From positions 62,001 through 126,000 of the forward strand of contig JAEUIH010000012.1 of assembly GCA_016795105.1 (NCBI GenBank): 64,000 nt of DNA, written 5' to 3'. Origin of the DNA: Planctomyces sp. GTDB taxonomy: Bacteria > Planctomycetota > Planctomycetia > Planctomycetales > Planctomycetaceae. The notes beneath the pieces were generated by a model. It was not told where the DNA came from and made no database searches. It was given only the letters and a program-made list of their open reading frames with translations. Positions 37,601 through 46,442 of the stretch are shown piece after piece (position 1 is the first letter of the stretch; every line of letters starts with the position of its first letter). The position numbers and the translations under genes were made by a program.

Positions 37601-37658
37601 CGGTGATGCCGCCGCAACCCAGAAGCAGGCGCCGGCAAAAGCAAAGAAGGCTGCCTGA
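34632..37658 (+). CDS. MMPL/RND-family transporter
   Basis: A 1008-residue inner-membrane exporter of the RND superfamily, MMPL branch. One helix near residue 33 (LTLWIMLLLACASVGYTVAN) precedes a large extracytoplasmic loop. A group of helices with VSFLLLFGFRGLKHPMLAL, LIGLGVDFSIHFLTRYLSL and TSALTTALAFGSAVFSGF follows, and the pattern repeats in the second half (FLGIGVDNG-type segment LLGIGVDNGILLLHDY, then TSLTSIIGFGSLMIASHNGL). The duplicated 1+5 helix design and the G-V-D motifs are typical of the family, including hopanoid transporter HpnN and MmpL. The cargo is probably a lipid or other hydrophobic compound, which is inference. The Lys/Ala-rich tail is cytoplasmic. No accessory adaptor gene is adjacent. 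Confidence 0.92.
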   Translation: MADSSESVVPRTLTARLLGGLVSLASARPRLTLWIMLLLACASVGYTVANLTIRTSRFSLSDQSSPASKTWDTYVRKFGASPDVVVVVETSQANKRLIEQVLNDLGKRLDREPELFQGVLYQIDQRSLRRKGLQFLSTEELRKTASRVTGFEPVVRNQQWDLLRPENLASNLRARIESAEKSGPAPESLYRSADQFSQSLNRFVQQSVTGGRVEGATFQSPLPPLLTVAAEKNMSDSDVAYMTNADGNLGMIQLFVVPQSGDFDENSRSLARLREISGDVADHYRKIAPDLTVTLSGIPVLEHDEMRRTSADILNASLIAMVIVSFLLLFGFRGLKHPMLALLTLVVGLCWTFAAATFAVGHLNILSIAFTVILIGLGVDFSIHFLTRYLSLRQELYELKDALRLTGESAGTGIVTSALTTALAFGSAVFSGFPGLAELGIISGIGVLLCSAATFLFLPALIALSDAELDVEKLPQPLSHGFYRRVLVSWPLIVIGVGILAIAGVGSRAFWYSDGSIDSRVAWDANLLKVHDQDQPSVKVQKRLFDSANESLLYSVAIADTYEHALTLRNQLVRLPSVGRVSEVASLIPPRPDNSQQAAIRDLYNQVASVPRSNPNFRSADHIRVGREVERLYALLKKSPNHTARDAAAQLDQFLTSLEQLSGPQAIDILNAFQLLTARSVINEHAKVVNATSMEEVTFRDVPDALQSRYVRADQDKRQYWLLRIYPKQDIWEPVALAAFVKDVQSVVPKAGGIPVENFDSSQKMIASYQTQGLYAIAVIGLVILFDFLRPGQKLLTILPPIAVTGFIGYTYFQRTGAVHPTYLVLIALGLVAFIAAVVDYRNLRDTIIALMPAVLGGILLMGFMAIAGLSFNPVNLIVLNLLLGIGVDNGILLLHDYRRQIARGQNEYSPSADTVNGILMTSLTSIIGFGSLMIASHNGLFSVGVLLSIGIAGCLFVSLAVLPALLVIVAKYQPTVLEPIRLRAPKSETGDAAATQKQAPAKAKKAA

Positions 37659-37779
37659 GTCCCTCTCCTTTCTGCTCAACATAGAGATCTTCCGGAATGC
37701 AGCTATCATTCCAGGTGATTGAATCCTGGCATTGAGTGCCTGACTCCTGTATTGAACAGTCTGGAATGGAAATCTCGCA

Positions 37780-38445
37780 ATGTCCGATAACGTCCGTAAG
37801 GCAATCGCTGAGTTCTTTGGAACATTTACGCTGGTGTTCTGCGGCACTGGCGCAATCGTTGTCAATGAGTCCTTCTCCAACGCGGTTACTCATCCCGGGA
37901 TCGCACTGACGTTTGGCCTGATCGTGATGGCCATGATCTATGCAATCGGTGATGTTTCAGGATGCCATCTCAATCCGGCCGTTACAGTCGGATTCTGGGC
38001 AGACGGAAGATTTTCACCGCGTTTGATCGTGCCATTTCTTGTATGTCAGTGTGGCGGCGCCATTCTTGCCAGCCTGACACTTCATCTGCTCTTTCCGGAC
38101 AACATCAACCTGGGTGCCACTCGCCCTGCAGGCACTCCACTTCAGTCCTTTGTTTTTGAATTCCTGCTGACTTTGTTTCTGATGTTTGTGATTCTCAATG
38201 TGTCCACTGGCCCAAAGGAAACTGGAGTTCTCGCCGGGGTTGCGATCGGTGGTGTCGTGGCCCTGGAGGCGATGTTCGCCGGGCCCGTCTGCGGAGCATC
38301 CATGAATCCCGCTCGCTCTCTTGGCCCGGCTCTGGTTTCGCAGCGAATGGACGTCCTCTGGCTCTACCTCGCAGCTCCCGTCCTCGGAGCTCTCGCGGCT
38401 GTCGTCGTGTTTCGTGCAATCCGCCCCAATGCTCCGAGTCTCTAA
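37780..38445 (+). CDS. Aquaporin (MIP family channel)
   Basis: A 221-residue channel with six membrane helices. The first pore half-helix has SGCHLNPAVTVGFW and the second CGASMNPARSLGPAL, so both NPA motifs are intact. The N-terminal AEFFGTFTLVFCGTGA is typical of the family. The Cys and Arg around the second NPA (MNPARS) and a compact length suggest a water-selective, AqpZ-like channel, though glycerol or small-solute passage cannot be excluded. It follows the MMPL gene by 121 bp and converges with the beta-propeller gene; no regulatory signal is clear. Confidence 0.94.
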   Translation: MSDNVRKAIAEFFGTFTLVFCGTGAIVVNESFSNAVTHPGIALTFGLIVMAMIYAIGDVSGCHLNPAVTVGFWADGRFSPRLIVPFLVCQCGGAILASLTLHLLFPDNINLGATRPAGTPLQSFVFEFLLTLFLMFVILNVSTGPKETGVLAGVAIGGVVALEAMFAGPVCGASMNPARSLGPALVSQRMDVLWLYLAAPVLGALAAVVVFRAIRPNAPSL

Positions 38446-38488
38446 AAAACAGTGCTCGATCGATTCGGGAGCAGCCGTATCTGTTTTC

Positions 38489-39841
38489 TCAATTCTCCGA
38501 CTTCCTGTCCCGGATGCAGTAGATTCTCGGCAGTGTCCTGATCAATAGACGATCACCTACAATTGCCGGAGTTGCCATCGCCATATCATCCTCAGCCAGT
38601 TCGTTACTATGTAATACCTCGAGCTGATCGCCGGCTTTGAGCACAAATGTGACTCCATCTTCATTGAGGCAGAACACCTTCTGATTGTAAGCCCAGGGAG
38701 ATGCCGTAAATGCTCTGCCATTCGAGAGCCGTTCCGGACCAAACAGTTCCTTGCCCGTGGATGCCTGAAATGCACTGACCAGACTTCTGTCATACAGTAC
38801 GTACAATCGATCTTCGTAGACCAGTGTAGACGGGTTGTACGGAGCGGCCTTTGGATTGGACCAGGCAATGAACTTACTGGAGGTTTCACCATCTTTCAGG
38901 CTGATATCCCCGGATGCCCCGGGACGAATGGCATAGATTGGCTTCAAAGGGTCCAGTACGTAGCCGGATGTCACATACAGCAACCCTTCGGCCTGATACG
39001 GCGTAGCAATCGTAATGCTCGACATACCCTCCAGCGACCAGAGCAGGTTACCATCGAGGTCGTATGACCGAACCTGTCCTGTCCCGGGAGTAACAATTTC
39101 CGTGCGTACAGAGTTCTGCCAGATATATGGGGTTGACCAATTACTCTTTTCTTCGCGAACCCGCTTCCAGATCTGTTCGCCGGTTTCACTGTTCAGGCAA
39201 ATGAGTGACGATTCGTCCTCGTTGTCGTCCACCAGATACAACCGTCCGTCAAACAATACAGGCGAGGCGGCTGTACCCCAGCCAAATCGCGTTGCATGCG
39301 GCTGAAGCTTATGTTGCCAAACAAGATTTCCGTCAAAGTCAAAGCAGAAAATCCCGAGGTTACCAAAACAGCAATAGACATGCTTTCCGTCTGTGACCGG
39401 TGTTTCGGATGCAAACGTGTTCTTGATATGAATAGAGGATTCCGGCTTTCCTTCATGCACCTGCTTCTCCCAGATGGTCGAGCCATCCTGCAGGTTCAGG
39501 CAGAATACTTTCCACTGATGAATCGCATCCGGTGGAACCAAACGCTCGCCGCCGAAATACAGACCCTTCTTAGGATCTTCGGCCGCTCCCTGATTTACGA
39601 CAGAGGTCAGGATGACCTTATCCCCCCAGACCACGGGAGACGACCATCCCCTTCCCGGAATTTCGGTCTTCCAGGCAACGTTTTCTGTCGTTGTCCAGCG
39701 ATCCGGAAGTTCGGCATTGTCGGCAATTCCGCGAGCCCCTTCGCCGCGAAACTGAGGCCAGTTTGTCTGGGCATCGGTGCTTCCGGCAAGGATCATTACA
39801 CACGCGCTGACAATGAACGATCGAAGTTGATACGACGGCAT
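38489..39841 (-). CDS. Secreted PQQ-type beta-propeller repeat protein
   Basis: A 450-residue protein with a signal peptide (SFIVSACVMILAGSTDA, cleavage near residue 25) and a chain of beta-propeller blades of the PQQ-like/BamB-like type. Blade cores include NWPQFRGEGARGI at the start, NVAWKTEIPGRGWSSPVVWG, LQDGSTIWEKQVHEG, FDGNLVWQHKLQPHA and STGKELFGPERL. NWPQFRG is the familiar opening of planctomycete proteins of this class. It lacks the residues expected of an active quinoprotein dehydrogenase, so a scaffold or binding role outside the cytoplasm is more likely. ATG 39841 is chosen because the signal peptide starts there; the frame extends 10 codons further. The DUF1501 gene lies just upstream. 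Confidence 0.9.
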   Translation of the reverse strand: MPSYQLRSFIVSACVMILAGSTDAQTNWPQFRGEGARGIADNAELPDRWTTTENVAWKTEIPGRGWSSPVVWGDKVILTSVVNQGAAEDPKKGLYFGGERLVPPDAIHQWKVFCLNLQDGSTIWEKQVHEGKPESSIHIKNTFASETPVTDGKHVYCCFGNLGIFCFDFDGNLVWQHKLQPHATRFGWGTAASPVLFDGRLYLVDDNEDESSLICLNSETGEQIWKRVREEKSNWSTPYIWQNSVRTEIVTPGTGQVRSYDLDGNLLWSLEGMSSITIATPYQAEGLLYVTSGYVLDPLKPIYAIRPGASGDISLKDGETSSKFIAWSNPKAAPYNPSTLVYEDRLYVLYDRSLVSAFQASTGKELFGPERLSNGRAFTASPWAYNQKVFCLNEDGVTFVLKAGDQLEVLHSNELAEDDMAMATPAIVGDRLLIRTLPRIYCIRDRKSEN

Positions 39842-39901
39842 TTCAGGAATTCCCGCAGCCCGCTGCGTCAAAAAGAACTTGAATCAGAACCAATTGAATC
39901 A

Positions 39902-41377
39902 TCACGAGATGATATCAGAAACGACGTTGCCATGAACGTCAGTCAAACGAAAGTCACGGCCGGCATGTTGATAGGTCAGCCGAGTATGATCCAGTCCAAG
40001 AAGGTGCAGGATTGTCGCATGCCAGTCATGAATGTGGACGGCTCCCTCAACAGCCTCATAACCGTAGTCATCTGTTGAACCATACGACAGACCGCTTCGA
40101 ACGCCGCCACCGGCCATCCAGACAGTATAACCCTTGTTGTTGTGATCACGTCCGGTACCACTTTGAGCATACGGAGTTCTCCCGAACTCTCCGGCCCAGA
40201 TTACGAGTGTGTCGTCGAGCAAACCATGCTCATGAAGGTCGGTCAGCAGAGCTGCAACCGGCAGATCGGTCGCATCACAACTTTTCTGGAGTTCGTCTTT
40301 CAGCATGAAGTGATGATCCCAGCCGACCGGCGAGGTAATCTCAACAAATCGTACTCCCGCCTCCGCAAGCCTGCGTGCCAGAAGACATTGTCGACCAAAT
40401 CGATCCGTTGGAAGACCGGAACCAATTCCGTAGCGTTCCAGAGTTTGTTGCGACTCGTGCTTCAGATCCAGCACATCCGGCAGCTCGTCCTGCATGCGAT
40501 AGGCAAGTTCAAATGATTGAATGACGCCTTCTACTTCCGGCTGATGGCCAGCCCTGGCAAGCAAACCACGATTCAGGTCCTGAATCAGATCCAGTTGCTG
40601 TCGCTGCTCAGATCGACTTCGAAACGGATTTTCAACGTTGCTGAGTGGTGGCCCGGGCTCTTCATCCACTTTCAACAGGGCTGCATAGAATCCAGGAATC
40701 TGGTTCGTTCCAACGCGAGTCCCCTGAAAGATGGCGGGAAGAAACGCACTCCCATAGTTTTGAGCGCCTCCATTGTCGGATGGGGGATTAATCGTCACAA
40801 ATCCCGGCAAATTGCTGTTCTCGGTGCCGAGCCCATACAACGTCCAGGCCCCGAGAGACGGCCTGACAAACTGGAAGCTCCCGGTGTGCATCTGCCCAAA
40901 CGCCTGAGAATGATTTGGCAGGTCAGTGTGCATGCTGCGAATCACACAAAGATCATCAGCGTGCTTCGACAATTGTGGAAGTGCGGACGACACCCACAGT
41001 CCCGATTCACCGTGTTGAGCAAAACTGAATGGAGAACCCATCAGCTTTGCTCCGGTAGCCTTGCCATCGTGCGTCTTTCCGGCTGCTGCGTCCTGGTTCA
41101 GCCGCGGCTTATAGTCGAACAGGTCCACATGTGAAGGTCCCCCGTTCATGCAGATGAAAATCACTCTGCGCGCACGCGCCGGCAACTGAGGAGGCCTGGG
41201 AGTCAGCGGGTTTACCTGATGCTCCGAGTCGCCACGACTAACAGACGCCAGCAGGCCGGCACGACCAACAGGCGCCAACAGGCCGGCTAGAGCAATGGAT
41301 GTCAATCCGCGAGCTCCCTGTCCAAACCACGAACGTCGGGTAAGCGATGCTGTCGGATTTATAAAATGTTGAGTCAC
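39902..41377 (-). CDS. DUF1501 protein (Tat-exported, sulfatase/phosphatase-like fold)
   Basis: A 491-residue DUF1501 protein, a large planctomycete family related to the alkaline phosphatase/sulfatase superfamily and almost always paired with a PSD1/DUF1553 gene as here. The N-terminus has a twin-arginine-type signal (SLTRRSWFGQGARGL). Family segments are VIFICMNGGPSHVDLFDYKP, RSMHTDLPNHSQAF, GRQCLLARRLAEAGVRFVEI, VIWAGEFGRTP and GRDHNNKGYTVWMAGGG, which hold Asp and His residues typical of the fold. Start is GTG 41377: GAGGAGG lies 7 nt upstream and the previous gene stops 18 bp before. The extension to 41425 would overlap that gene. Likely processes sulfated or phosphorylated glycans, but this is not proven for the family. 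Confidence 0.92.
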   Translation of the reverse strand: MTQHFINPTASLTRRSWFGQGARGLTSIALAGLLAPVGRAGLLASVSRGDSEHQVNPLTPRPPQLPARARRVIFICMNGGPSHVDLFDYKPRLNQDAAAGKTHDGKATGAKLMGSPFSFAQHGESGLWVSSALPQLSKHADDLCVIRSMHTDLPNHSQAFGQMHTGSFQFVRPSLGAWTLYGLGTENSNLPGFVTINPPSDNGGAQNYGSAFLPAIFQGTRVGTNQIPGFYAALLKVDEEPGPPLSNVENPFRSRSEQRQQLDLIQDLNRGLLARAGHQPEVEGVIQSFELAYRMQDELPDVLDLKHESQQTLERYGIGSGLPTDRFGRQCLLARRLAEAGVRFVEITSPVGWDHHFMLKDELQKSCDATDLPVAALLTDLHEHGLLDDTLVIWAGEFGRTPYAQSGTGRDHNNKGYTVWMAGGGVRSGLSYGSTDDYGYEAVEGAVHIHDWHATILHLLGLDHTRLTYQHAGRDFRLTDVHGNVVSDIIS

Positions 41378-41394
41378 GTTCGGGCCTCCTCGTT

Positions 41395-43953
41395 TCAGTT
41401 CAGGATGCGGAACTCGGCCGTACAAAACAACGCAGCACAGAGCGTGACCAGTCGACCGTGCTGAAGATCTTTAACATGTTCGGGTTTGGTATGTTCCGGT
41501 TGGTCGTGTTCTGTGTCTCTGTCGTTCGCTAAATCTTCTTCCGGCCTGAGAAACGTCAACAGCCTGGAATGTTCATCCGGTAAAGCCGGGCGACTGAAAC
41601 ACATCTCAAATGCCAGCCGAATCTGCTGCTCCTCGTCCGATGTCTCGGCCTTAACACGCAAGGCCAGAGCTTCAGCTCTCGCCTGAACGAATGAACTGTT
41701 CAGCATATACAAGGATTGTGTCGGTACATTGGTCACTTCTCGAACACCCGCAACCATTGATGGTTCCGGAAAATCAAAGACGTCCAGAACTTCGGGCAGT
41801 CGGTTTCTGATAACCGGCAGATAGATGGACCGATGAGTTGAACCATCAAGGTCCTTCGGGATACGTTCGTCGAGTCCGATCAGGGAAATCGGACGATCTC
41901 CGATCTGAATACCAACGAGTGACCCAACAGGTCGAGTTTGCTGAAGCTCTCCCGAAACAGCCAGCATCGCATCACGAATCGCTTCCGCCTCAAGCCGACG
42001 CGACGGAAACCGAGCATACCAGAGATTCTCCGGATCCCGTTCATGAATCTCCGGTCGCCATTCAGATGACTGTCGGTATGCATGTGTCGTCACAAGAGCA
42101 CGTACAAGTTTCTTCAGACTCCATCCATCCTCTATAAACTTCACCGTCAGATAGTCCAGAAGTTGAATGTGCTCGGGCCTGTGTCCTGCCGGACCAAAGT
42201 TATCTACAGTCCGAACCAGTCCATTCCCAAAGACATGCGACCAGACTCTGTTGACGAACACTCGGCCCGTCAATGGATGTCGATCATTCGTCAACCATTC
42301 GGCGAGCTGAAGTCTTCCACTCTGTTGTGCCGGAATTTCCAGTGAAGGCAGCCCTCCTCCAACTACCCCAGTGCGAAAGATCTCCGGAACGTTTCGACGA
42401 ACTGTCTCACCAGGACGAAGAACTTCTCCGCGAAGCAGGATTCTTGCGTCTTCCGGTTGAGACTTATCCGTGACCCCCATTCCCAATGCGAGAGGTTTCC
42501 CCGTGGCGTCATACTTTTCGAGTTCCCCTTCGATCGCACCCGACCGCCAGAAAATTCTCAGAGCATCCCGGATCGTAAACAAATCGCCGGGGTTTCGCCC
42601 TTCAGCGATCGCCTTAAACACAGCATCGGTTTTTGTCTTCTTTTCTTCCGTGAGAGTTTCGAGTTCCTTACTGAGTGCCTGAATGTGATCGGCGGTCGTC
42701 GCCTTATGGAATACAGGAGTCCAAGGACCTTCCGGAAGAATCAATGGATCGCCGGCGACTCTGTTCGAGGGAGATACGGCCGTTCCAAACCAGGTCTTGC
42801 TGCTGGAGAATATTCCCGCGAAAGCATAATAGTCCGACATGGTAAATGGGTCAGATTTATGATCATGACAGCGTGCGCAAGCAATTGAACTGGCAAGCAA
42901 TGATCGCGAGAGCGTGTCAATCTGCTCGTCAGTCACATCTGCTGCAAACTGCTGCTCGTTTCCTTCATCGAGATTCTTTGTACCGATGGCAAGGAACCCG
43001 GTGGCGATGAGCAGGCGAGCACGTTCCTGGTCCGAATCAGCCGGCAGCAGGTCCCCGGCAATTTGCTCCAGCAAAAATCGATTGTATGGGATGTCTCCAT
43101 GAACAGCATCAATCACGTAGTCACGATAACGCCATGCATACGGAAACGAGATGTTGGCTTCTTTGCCACTTGATTCGGCATACCGAGCAACATCCAGCCA
43201 GTGCCGCCCCCATCGTTCGGCAAACTGAGGCGTCGCAATGAGTCGATCTGTTTCCTGAGCGATCGCGAGTTCCACTCCATACGATGCGACCGACGTCTGA
43301 AATCTCCGAAGTGATTCAGGAACTGGCGGAAGTCCGGTTAAGTCATATGTCAGCCGACGAATCAAGGTTGCTGGATCTGCATCTCGAGCCGGAGACAATC
43401 CCTGACTCTCGATACCGTTCAAGATGTACCTGTCAATTTCAGAAATACACCACTCAGGATTTTGAACGTCGGGAAGCTCGCCCGTTTGTGGAGGCTGATA
43501 TGCCCAGTGCGACTTTCGCCGTGCAACAAGATCACCAGTCTCCGTTGCCGTGTCCGCATGATCGCGAGGATCAATGGCTCCGTCTTCAATCCATTGAGTA
43601 ATCAGGCGAATCGTTTCGGGGGCAAGCATCTTCTTTCGCGGAGGCATTCGAAGATCCGGGTCTGTGTGCTGAATCGCCGTCAGCAAAAGACTCTCCTTCG
43701 GGGCACCCGGAACCACTGCCGCACCTCGATCGCCGCCATGACGAATGGCGTCCCGCGAATCCACTCGCAAATTGCCTTCGGATTTTCCTGATGCCGCGGA
43801 ATGACACTCATAACACTCCCGGATCAACACCGGACGAATCTCTGACTCAAAAAAACGAATCTGCTCCGGTGTGCCGTGCTCTTCGCCCCGCAGCAATCCC
43901 GAAAAACAGACAACCGCTGCCGGGATACAAACACACATGAAAAGTCGATTCAC
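41395..43953 (-). CDS. PSD1/DUF1549-DUF1553 protein with planctomycete cytochrome c domain
   Basis: An 852-residue exported protein. After a signal peptide (MCVCIPAAVVCFSGLLRG) comes the planctomycete cytochrome c-like domain with one haem site CYECHS (about residue 45) and MPPRKKMLAPETI as a distal segment. DUF1549 follows (RLTYDLTGLPPVPES, WGRHWLDVARYAESSGKE, and a second C-x2-C-H in CARCHDHKSDP), then DUF1553 with NRVWSHVFGNGLVRTVDNFG, AYRQSS and the end region TNVPTQSLYMLN. Probably membrane-associated electron transfer coupled to the DUF1501 partner; the reaction is unknown. GTG 43953 has GGAG at good spacing. The longer frame to 44088 would run across the tRNA-Ser gene and is rejected. 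Confidence 0.93.
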   Translation of the reverse strand: MNRLFMCVCIPAAVVCFSGLLRGEEHGTPEQIRFFESEIRPVLIRECYECHSAASGKSEGNLRVDSRDAIRHGGDRGAAVVPGAPKESLLLTAIQHTDPDLRMPPRKKMLAPETIRLITQWIEDGAIDPRDHADTATETGDLVARRKSHWAYQPPQTGELPDVQNPEWCISEIDRYILNGIESQGLSPARDADPATLIRRLTYDLTGLPPVPESLRRFQTSVASYGVELAIAQETDRLIATPQFAERWGRHWLDVARYAESSGKEANISFPYAWRYRDYVIDAVHGDIPYNRFLLEQIAGDLLPADSDQERARLLIATGFLAIGTKNLDEGNEQQFAADVTDEQIDTLSRSLLASSIACARCHDHKSDPFTMSDYYAFAGIFSSSKTWFGTAVSPSNRVAGDPLILPEGPWTPVFHKATTADHIQALSKELETLTEEKKTKTDAVFKAIAEGRNPGDLFTIRDALRIFWRSGAIEGELEKYDATGKPLALGMGVTDKSQPEDARILLRGEVLRPGETVRRNVPEIFRTGVVGGGLPSLEIPAQQSGRLQLAEWLTNDRHPLTGRVFVNRVWSHVFGNGLVRTVDNFGPAGHRPEHIQLLDYLTVKFIEDGWSLKKLVRALVTTHAYRQSSEWRPEIHERDPENLWYARFPSRRLEAEAIRDAMLAVSGELQQTRPVGSLVGIQIGDRPISLIGLDERIPKDLDGSTHRSIYLPVIRNRLPEVLDVFDFPEPSMVAGVREVTNVPTQSLYMLNSSFVQARAEALALRVKAETSDEEQQIRLAFEMCFSRPALPDEHSRLLTFLRPEEDLANDRDTEHDQPEHTKPEHVKDLQHGRLVTLCAALFCTAEFRILN

Positions 43954-44055
43954 GCGATTTCTCCGAGAAAATGAAAAACGCTGGAGAATCCGAAAGGCGA
44001 GTGAACTTGTTTCCGAACCAAATCCGATTATAGTGTGTCCGCACGAAATGTGCAC

Positions 44056-44144
44056 GGAGAGATGGCAGAGTGGCCGAATGCGCATCATTGCTAATGATGT
44101 GACTCCAGAAATGGGGTCCGAGGGTTCGAATCCCTCTCTCTCCG
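44056..44144 (+). tRNA. tRNA-Ser (anticodon GCU)
   Basis: An 89 nt class II tRNA. The acceptor stem GGAGAGA (44056-44062) pairs perfectly with TCTCTCC (44137-44143), with G as discriminator. The anticodon stem-loop is CATCA-TTGCTAA-TGATG, giving anticodon GCT (GCU in RNA), which reads AGC and AGU serine codons. A long variable arm (GACTCC... GGGGTC) follows, then the T arm GAGGG-TTCGAAT-CCCTC. A full CCA end is not encoded. The gene is divergent from the PSD1 gene. Confidence 0.97.
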
Positions 44145-44153
44145 CATTTTATC

Positions 44154-44379
44154 GTAGCTTGGGCATTCCTGCCCGAGCCAACCCTGCGATTCATGTAGCT
44201 TGGGCATTCCTGCCCGAGCCGCCCAGCGATTCATGTAGCTTGGGCATTCCTGCCCGAGCCGTCCAGCGCCGCTCCAGCACTCGAACCCGGGTGGAGACGG
44301 GCAGGAATGCCCATCCTACGACTTGGCGCCGCGGCAGCAACCGAACCAGGGCGTGGACGGGCAGGAATGCCCATCCTAC
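44154..44379. repeat. Cluster of five REP-like repeats (three direct, two inverted)
   Basis: A 24-26 bp unit built around GGGCATTCCTGCCC occurs at 44154-44179, 44195-44220 and 44235-44260 on the plus strand, at 40-41 bp spacing. Inverted units (GACGGGCAGGAATGCCCATC and following bases) lie at 44296-44319 and 44356-44379, 60 bp apart. The core is an interrupted palindrome (GGGCA/TGCCC), so each copy can form a small hairpin, and oppositely oriented copies can form long stems. Similar units are scattered through many planctomycete genomes. The cluster lies between tRNA-Ser and the 3' end of phyH, and may act as a transcription end or as remnants of a REP-type mobile family. Confidence 0.92.
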
Positions 44380-45249
44380 TTATGGTTTCAACAGCGGAAA
44401 GAACTGGCCATCCAGCTTATGGCCTGGTTCAATCACAGGGACACCATCCAGCAGCGGCTGGTCGGACACGCTGCATACGCCGTCCAGTACAGTATTGATC
44501 ACAACAGCTCGTCGAGGTCGTTCGGTGCGGTTTTCGAATGAGCCGTGGACGGTCAACGGGTGATGAAAGACGCACTCGCCGGCTTTCAGTTCCACTGCAA
44601 CTGGCTTCTGAAACTGCTCCCACTGTTCAGGATTCAGGACATTGCGGATTGCATTCATATCTCCGGCCAATCCGGTAATGGGCAGCAGGTTCCATTTGTG
44701 ACTGCCGGGAACATAGTGAACGCATCCGTTGTCCACCGTGCTGTCATCCAGACCAATCCAGCAGGTCAGGTGAGCCATCGGTTGAGTGCGAGTCCAGTAT
44801 GAATAGTCCTGATGCCATGCCACAACACCACCATGCATCGCTGGTTTGCAGAACAGCTGATCGTGCCAGAACCGAACAGCTCCACCCAGTAGCTGACTGG
44901 CCGGCGTAGTGAACGCAGCATTCCAGAGAATATCGTGGAAGCCAGTTGTGATCCGCCAGGCGCCGAGTGCGTGGAACAGTACTTTTCCCGGATCCCTGGA
45001 TTCATTCGAATTGTATTCGTACCAAAGATCCTGCCCCAGATGACCCGGCTGCGTCAAAGCTGCCAGTTCACTCCGAAGAACTTCGATCTGTGCCGCATTC
45101 AGAATTCGAGGACCAGTAACGTATCCATGATCCAGAAAGAACTGCAGCTTTTCAGGTGACAGCATCCATTCACTGCAACGCTCTGAACTGGCATCGCAGT
45201 CGAATAGATTTCCGATTGGGTGGCCGTAGACTGACAGGTCACGTGACAT
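44380..45249 (-). CDS. Phytanoyl-CoA dioxygenase family protein
   Basis: A 289-residue Fe(II)/2-oxoglutarate-dependent oxygenase of the PhyH family, which hydroxylates or otherwise oxidises small substrates in the cytosol. The iron ligands are seen as H-x-D in [17 protein letters not shown] and a distal His in [20 protein letters not shown], with the 2-oxoglutarate-binding Arg shortly after. The start [16 protein letters not shown] is typical of the family. The substrate is unknown. It begins 5 bp after prfA, in the place normally held by the methyltransferase gene prmC, and its stop codon directly abuts the last repeat of the REP-like cluster. Confidence 0.9.
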   Translation of the reverse strand: MSRDLSVYGHPIGNLFDCDASSERCSEWMLSPEKLQFFLDHGYVTGPRILNAAQIEVLRSELAALTQPGHLGQDLWYEYNSNESRDPGKVLFHALGAWRITTGFHDILWNAAFTTPASQLLGGAVRFWHDQLFCKPAMHGGVVAWHQDYSYWTRTQPMAHLTCWIGLDDSTVDNGCVHYVPGSHKWNLLPITGLAGDMNAIRNVLNPEQWEQFQKPVAVELKAGECVFHHPLTVHGSFENRTERPRRAVVINTVLDGVCSVSDQPLLDGVPVIEPGHKLDGQFFPLLKP

Positions 45250-45254
45250 AGGTT

Positions 45255-46334
45255 TCAGGATTCTCCGAGTTCACCAATTTTGAGCCGTTCTTCGCGGTCA
45301 AAGGAGAGCAGGGCAGTGATCAATTCATCCATATCACCGGCAACGATTCGATCCAGCTTGTAGAGCGTCAGGTTGCAGCGATGATCCGTCATTCGATTCT
45401 GAGGAAAGTTATAGGTCCGAATTCGTTCGCTACGGTCTCCGGATCCGACAAGCGTTCGACGCGCCTCTGCACGTTCTGCCTGAGCCTTCTGCTGCTGAGC
45501 CTCAAGAATGCGACTTCGAAGAACTCGCATCGCCTTCGCTCGGTTCTTGTGCTGACTCTTCTCGTCCTGACATTTGACAACGATGCCGGTCGGAAGATGT
45601 GTAATTCGAACAGCACTTTCTGTCTTATTCACCTTCTGCCCGCCAGGACCGCCGGCACGCATTGTGTCTACCTGAAGGTCTTCCGGATTGATGTCAATTT
45701 CGACCTCGTCTGCTTCAGGCAGTACAGCGACTGTTGCAGCACTGGTATGCACTCGGCCCTGAGTCTCCGTTGCTGGAACTCGCTGAACTCGATGACCACC
45801 ACTTTCGAACTGCAGCTGGTGAAATGCCCCATCGCCAGTGATCGAGAAAATCACTTCCTTCAGACCACCTAACTCAGTCGGACTGAATTCAATCAACTCT
45901 GTCTTCCAGCCTTTGTTGACACAATAGGCCATGTACATGTCGTACAGGTCCTTTGCGAACAGAGCCGCCTCATCACCGCCTGTACCAGCCCGGACTTCCA
46001 TGATGAGCGAACCGCGAGTAATCGAGTCGCCTGCTGTCGCTATGTCTTCCAGCTCAGTCTTCATCGCATCGCGTTTTGCCTTCAGCTCGTTCAATTCAGC
46101 CTGAGCATACTCGCGAGCGTCTCGATCAGTCTCCTCGTCCAGCATCAACTCGGCCGTCTCAATATCCGAGAGCAGGTTGTGCCACGAACGAATGGCCATT
46201 GCGATTCTGGCCAGACTGCCCATCTCCTTTTGAATCGCCAGCATGCGCGTAATGTCAGTCAGTACTGACGGATCCTGCAGCTGCTTTTCAAGTTCATCGT
46301 ATCGAGCTTTTTTTCGTTCAAGACCAGGGAACAT
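45255..46334 (-). CDS. prfA: Peptide chain release factor 1
   Basis: RF1 ends translation at UAA and UAG stop codons. The 359-residue protein has the family length. [20 protein letters not shown] contains the P-A-T tripeptide used to read stop codons in RF1 (RF2 has S-P-F), and [19 protein letters not shown] holds the GGQ motif that triggers peptide release. [18 protein letters not shown] and [19 protein letters not shown] are also characteristic. Classical gene order rpmE-prfA is kept, with rpmE 108 bp upstream and a terminator between them. prmC, which methylates the GGQ glutamine and usually follows, is not next to it. Confidence 0.98.
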   Translation of the reverse strand: MFPGLERKKARYDELEKQLQDPSVLTDITRMLAIQKEMGSLARIAMAIRSWHNLLSDIETAELMLDEETDRDAREYAQAELNELKAKRDAMKTELEDIATAGDSITRGSLIMEVRAGTGGDEAALFAKDLYDMYMAYCVNKGWKTELIEFSPTELGGLKEVIFSITGDGAFHQLQFESGGHRVQRVPATETQGRVHTSAATVAVLPEADEVEIDINPEDLQVDTMRAGGPGGQKVNKTESAVRITHLPTGIVVKCQDEKSQHKNRAKAMRVLRSRILEAQQQKAQAERAEARRTLVGSGDRSERIRTYNFPQNRMTDHRCNLTLYKLDRIVAGDMDELITALLSFDREERLKIGELGES

Positions 46335-46383
46335 ACAGCACCAGAGAGTCGGTTGACCGCTGAGTTTTGACGGACCGGGAAAC

Positions 46384-46420
46384 CAAAAACAAAGGACGTG
46401 CGCAAACCACGCACGTCCTT
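46384..46420 (-). terminator. Rho-independent terminator after rpmE
   Basis: Minus-strand hairpin with an 11 bp perfect stem (AAGGACGTGCG, 46410-46420 against 46392-46402) and a 7 nt loop, followed by TTGTTTTTGG. It separates rpmE from prfA, so the two may have separate transcripts or an attenuated one. Confidence 0.82.
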
Positions 46421-46442
46421 ACAGATTGTCCGGTTGTCGAAG

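Noticed and set aside
44154-44379. Possible small CRISPR array
   Set aside because: The spacing of 40-41 bp is regular only for three copies, two copies are inverted, the intervening sequences are 9-36 bp and partly alike, and no cas gene is near.
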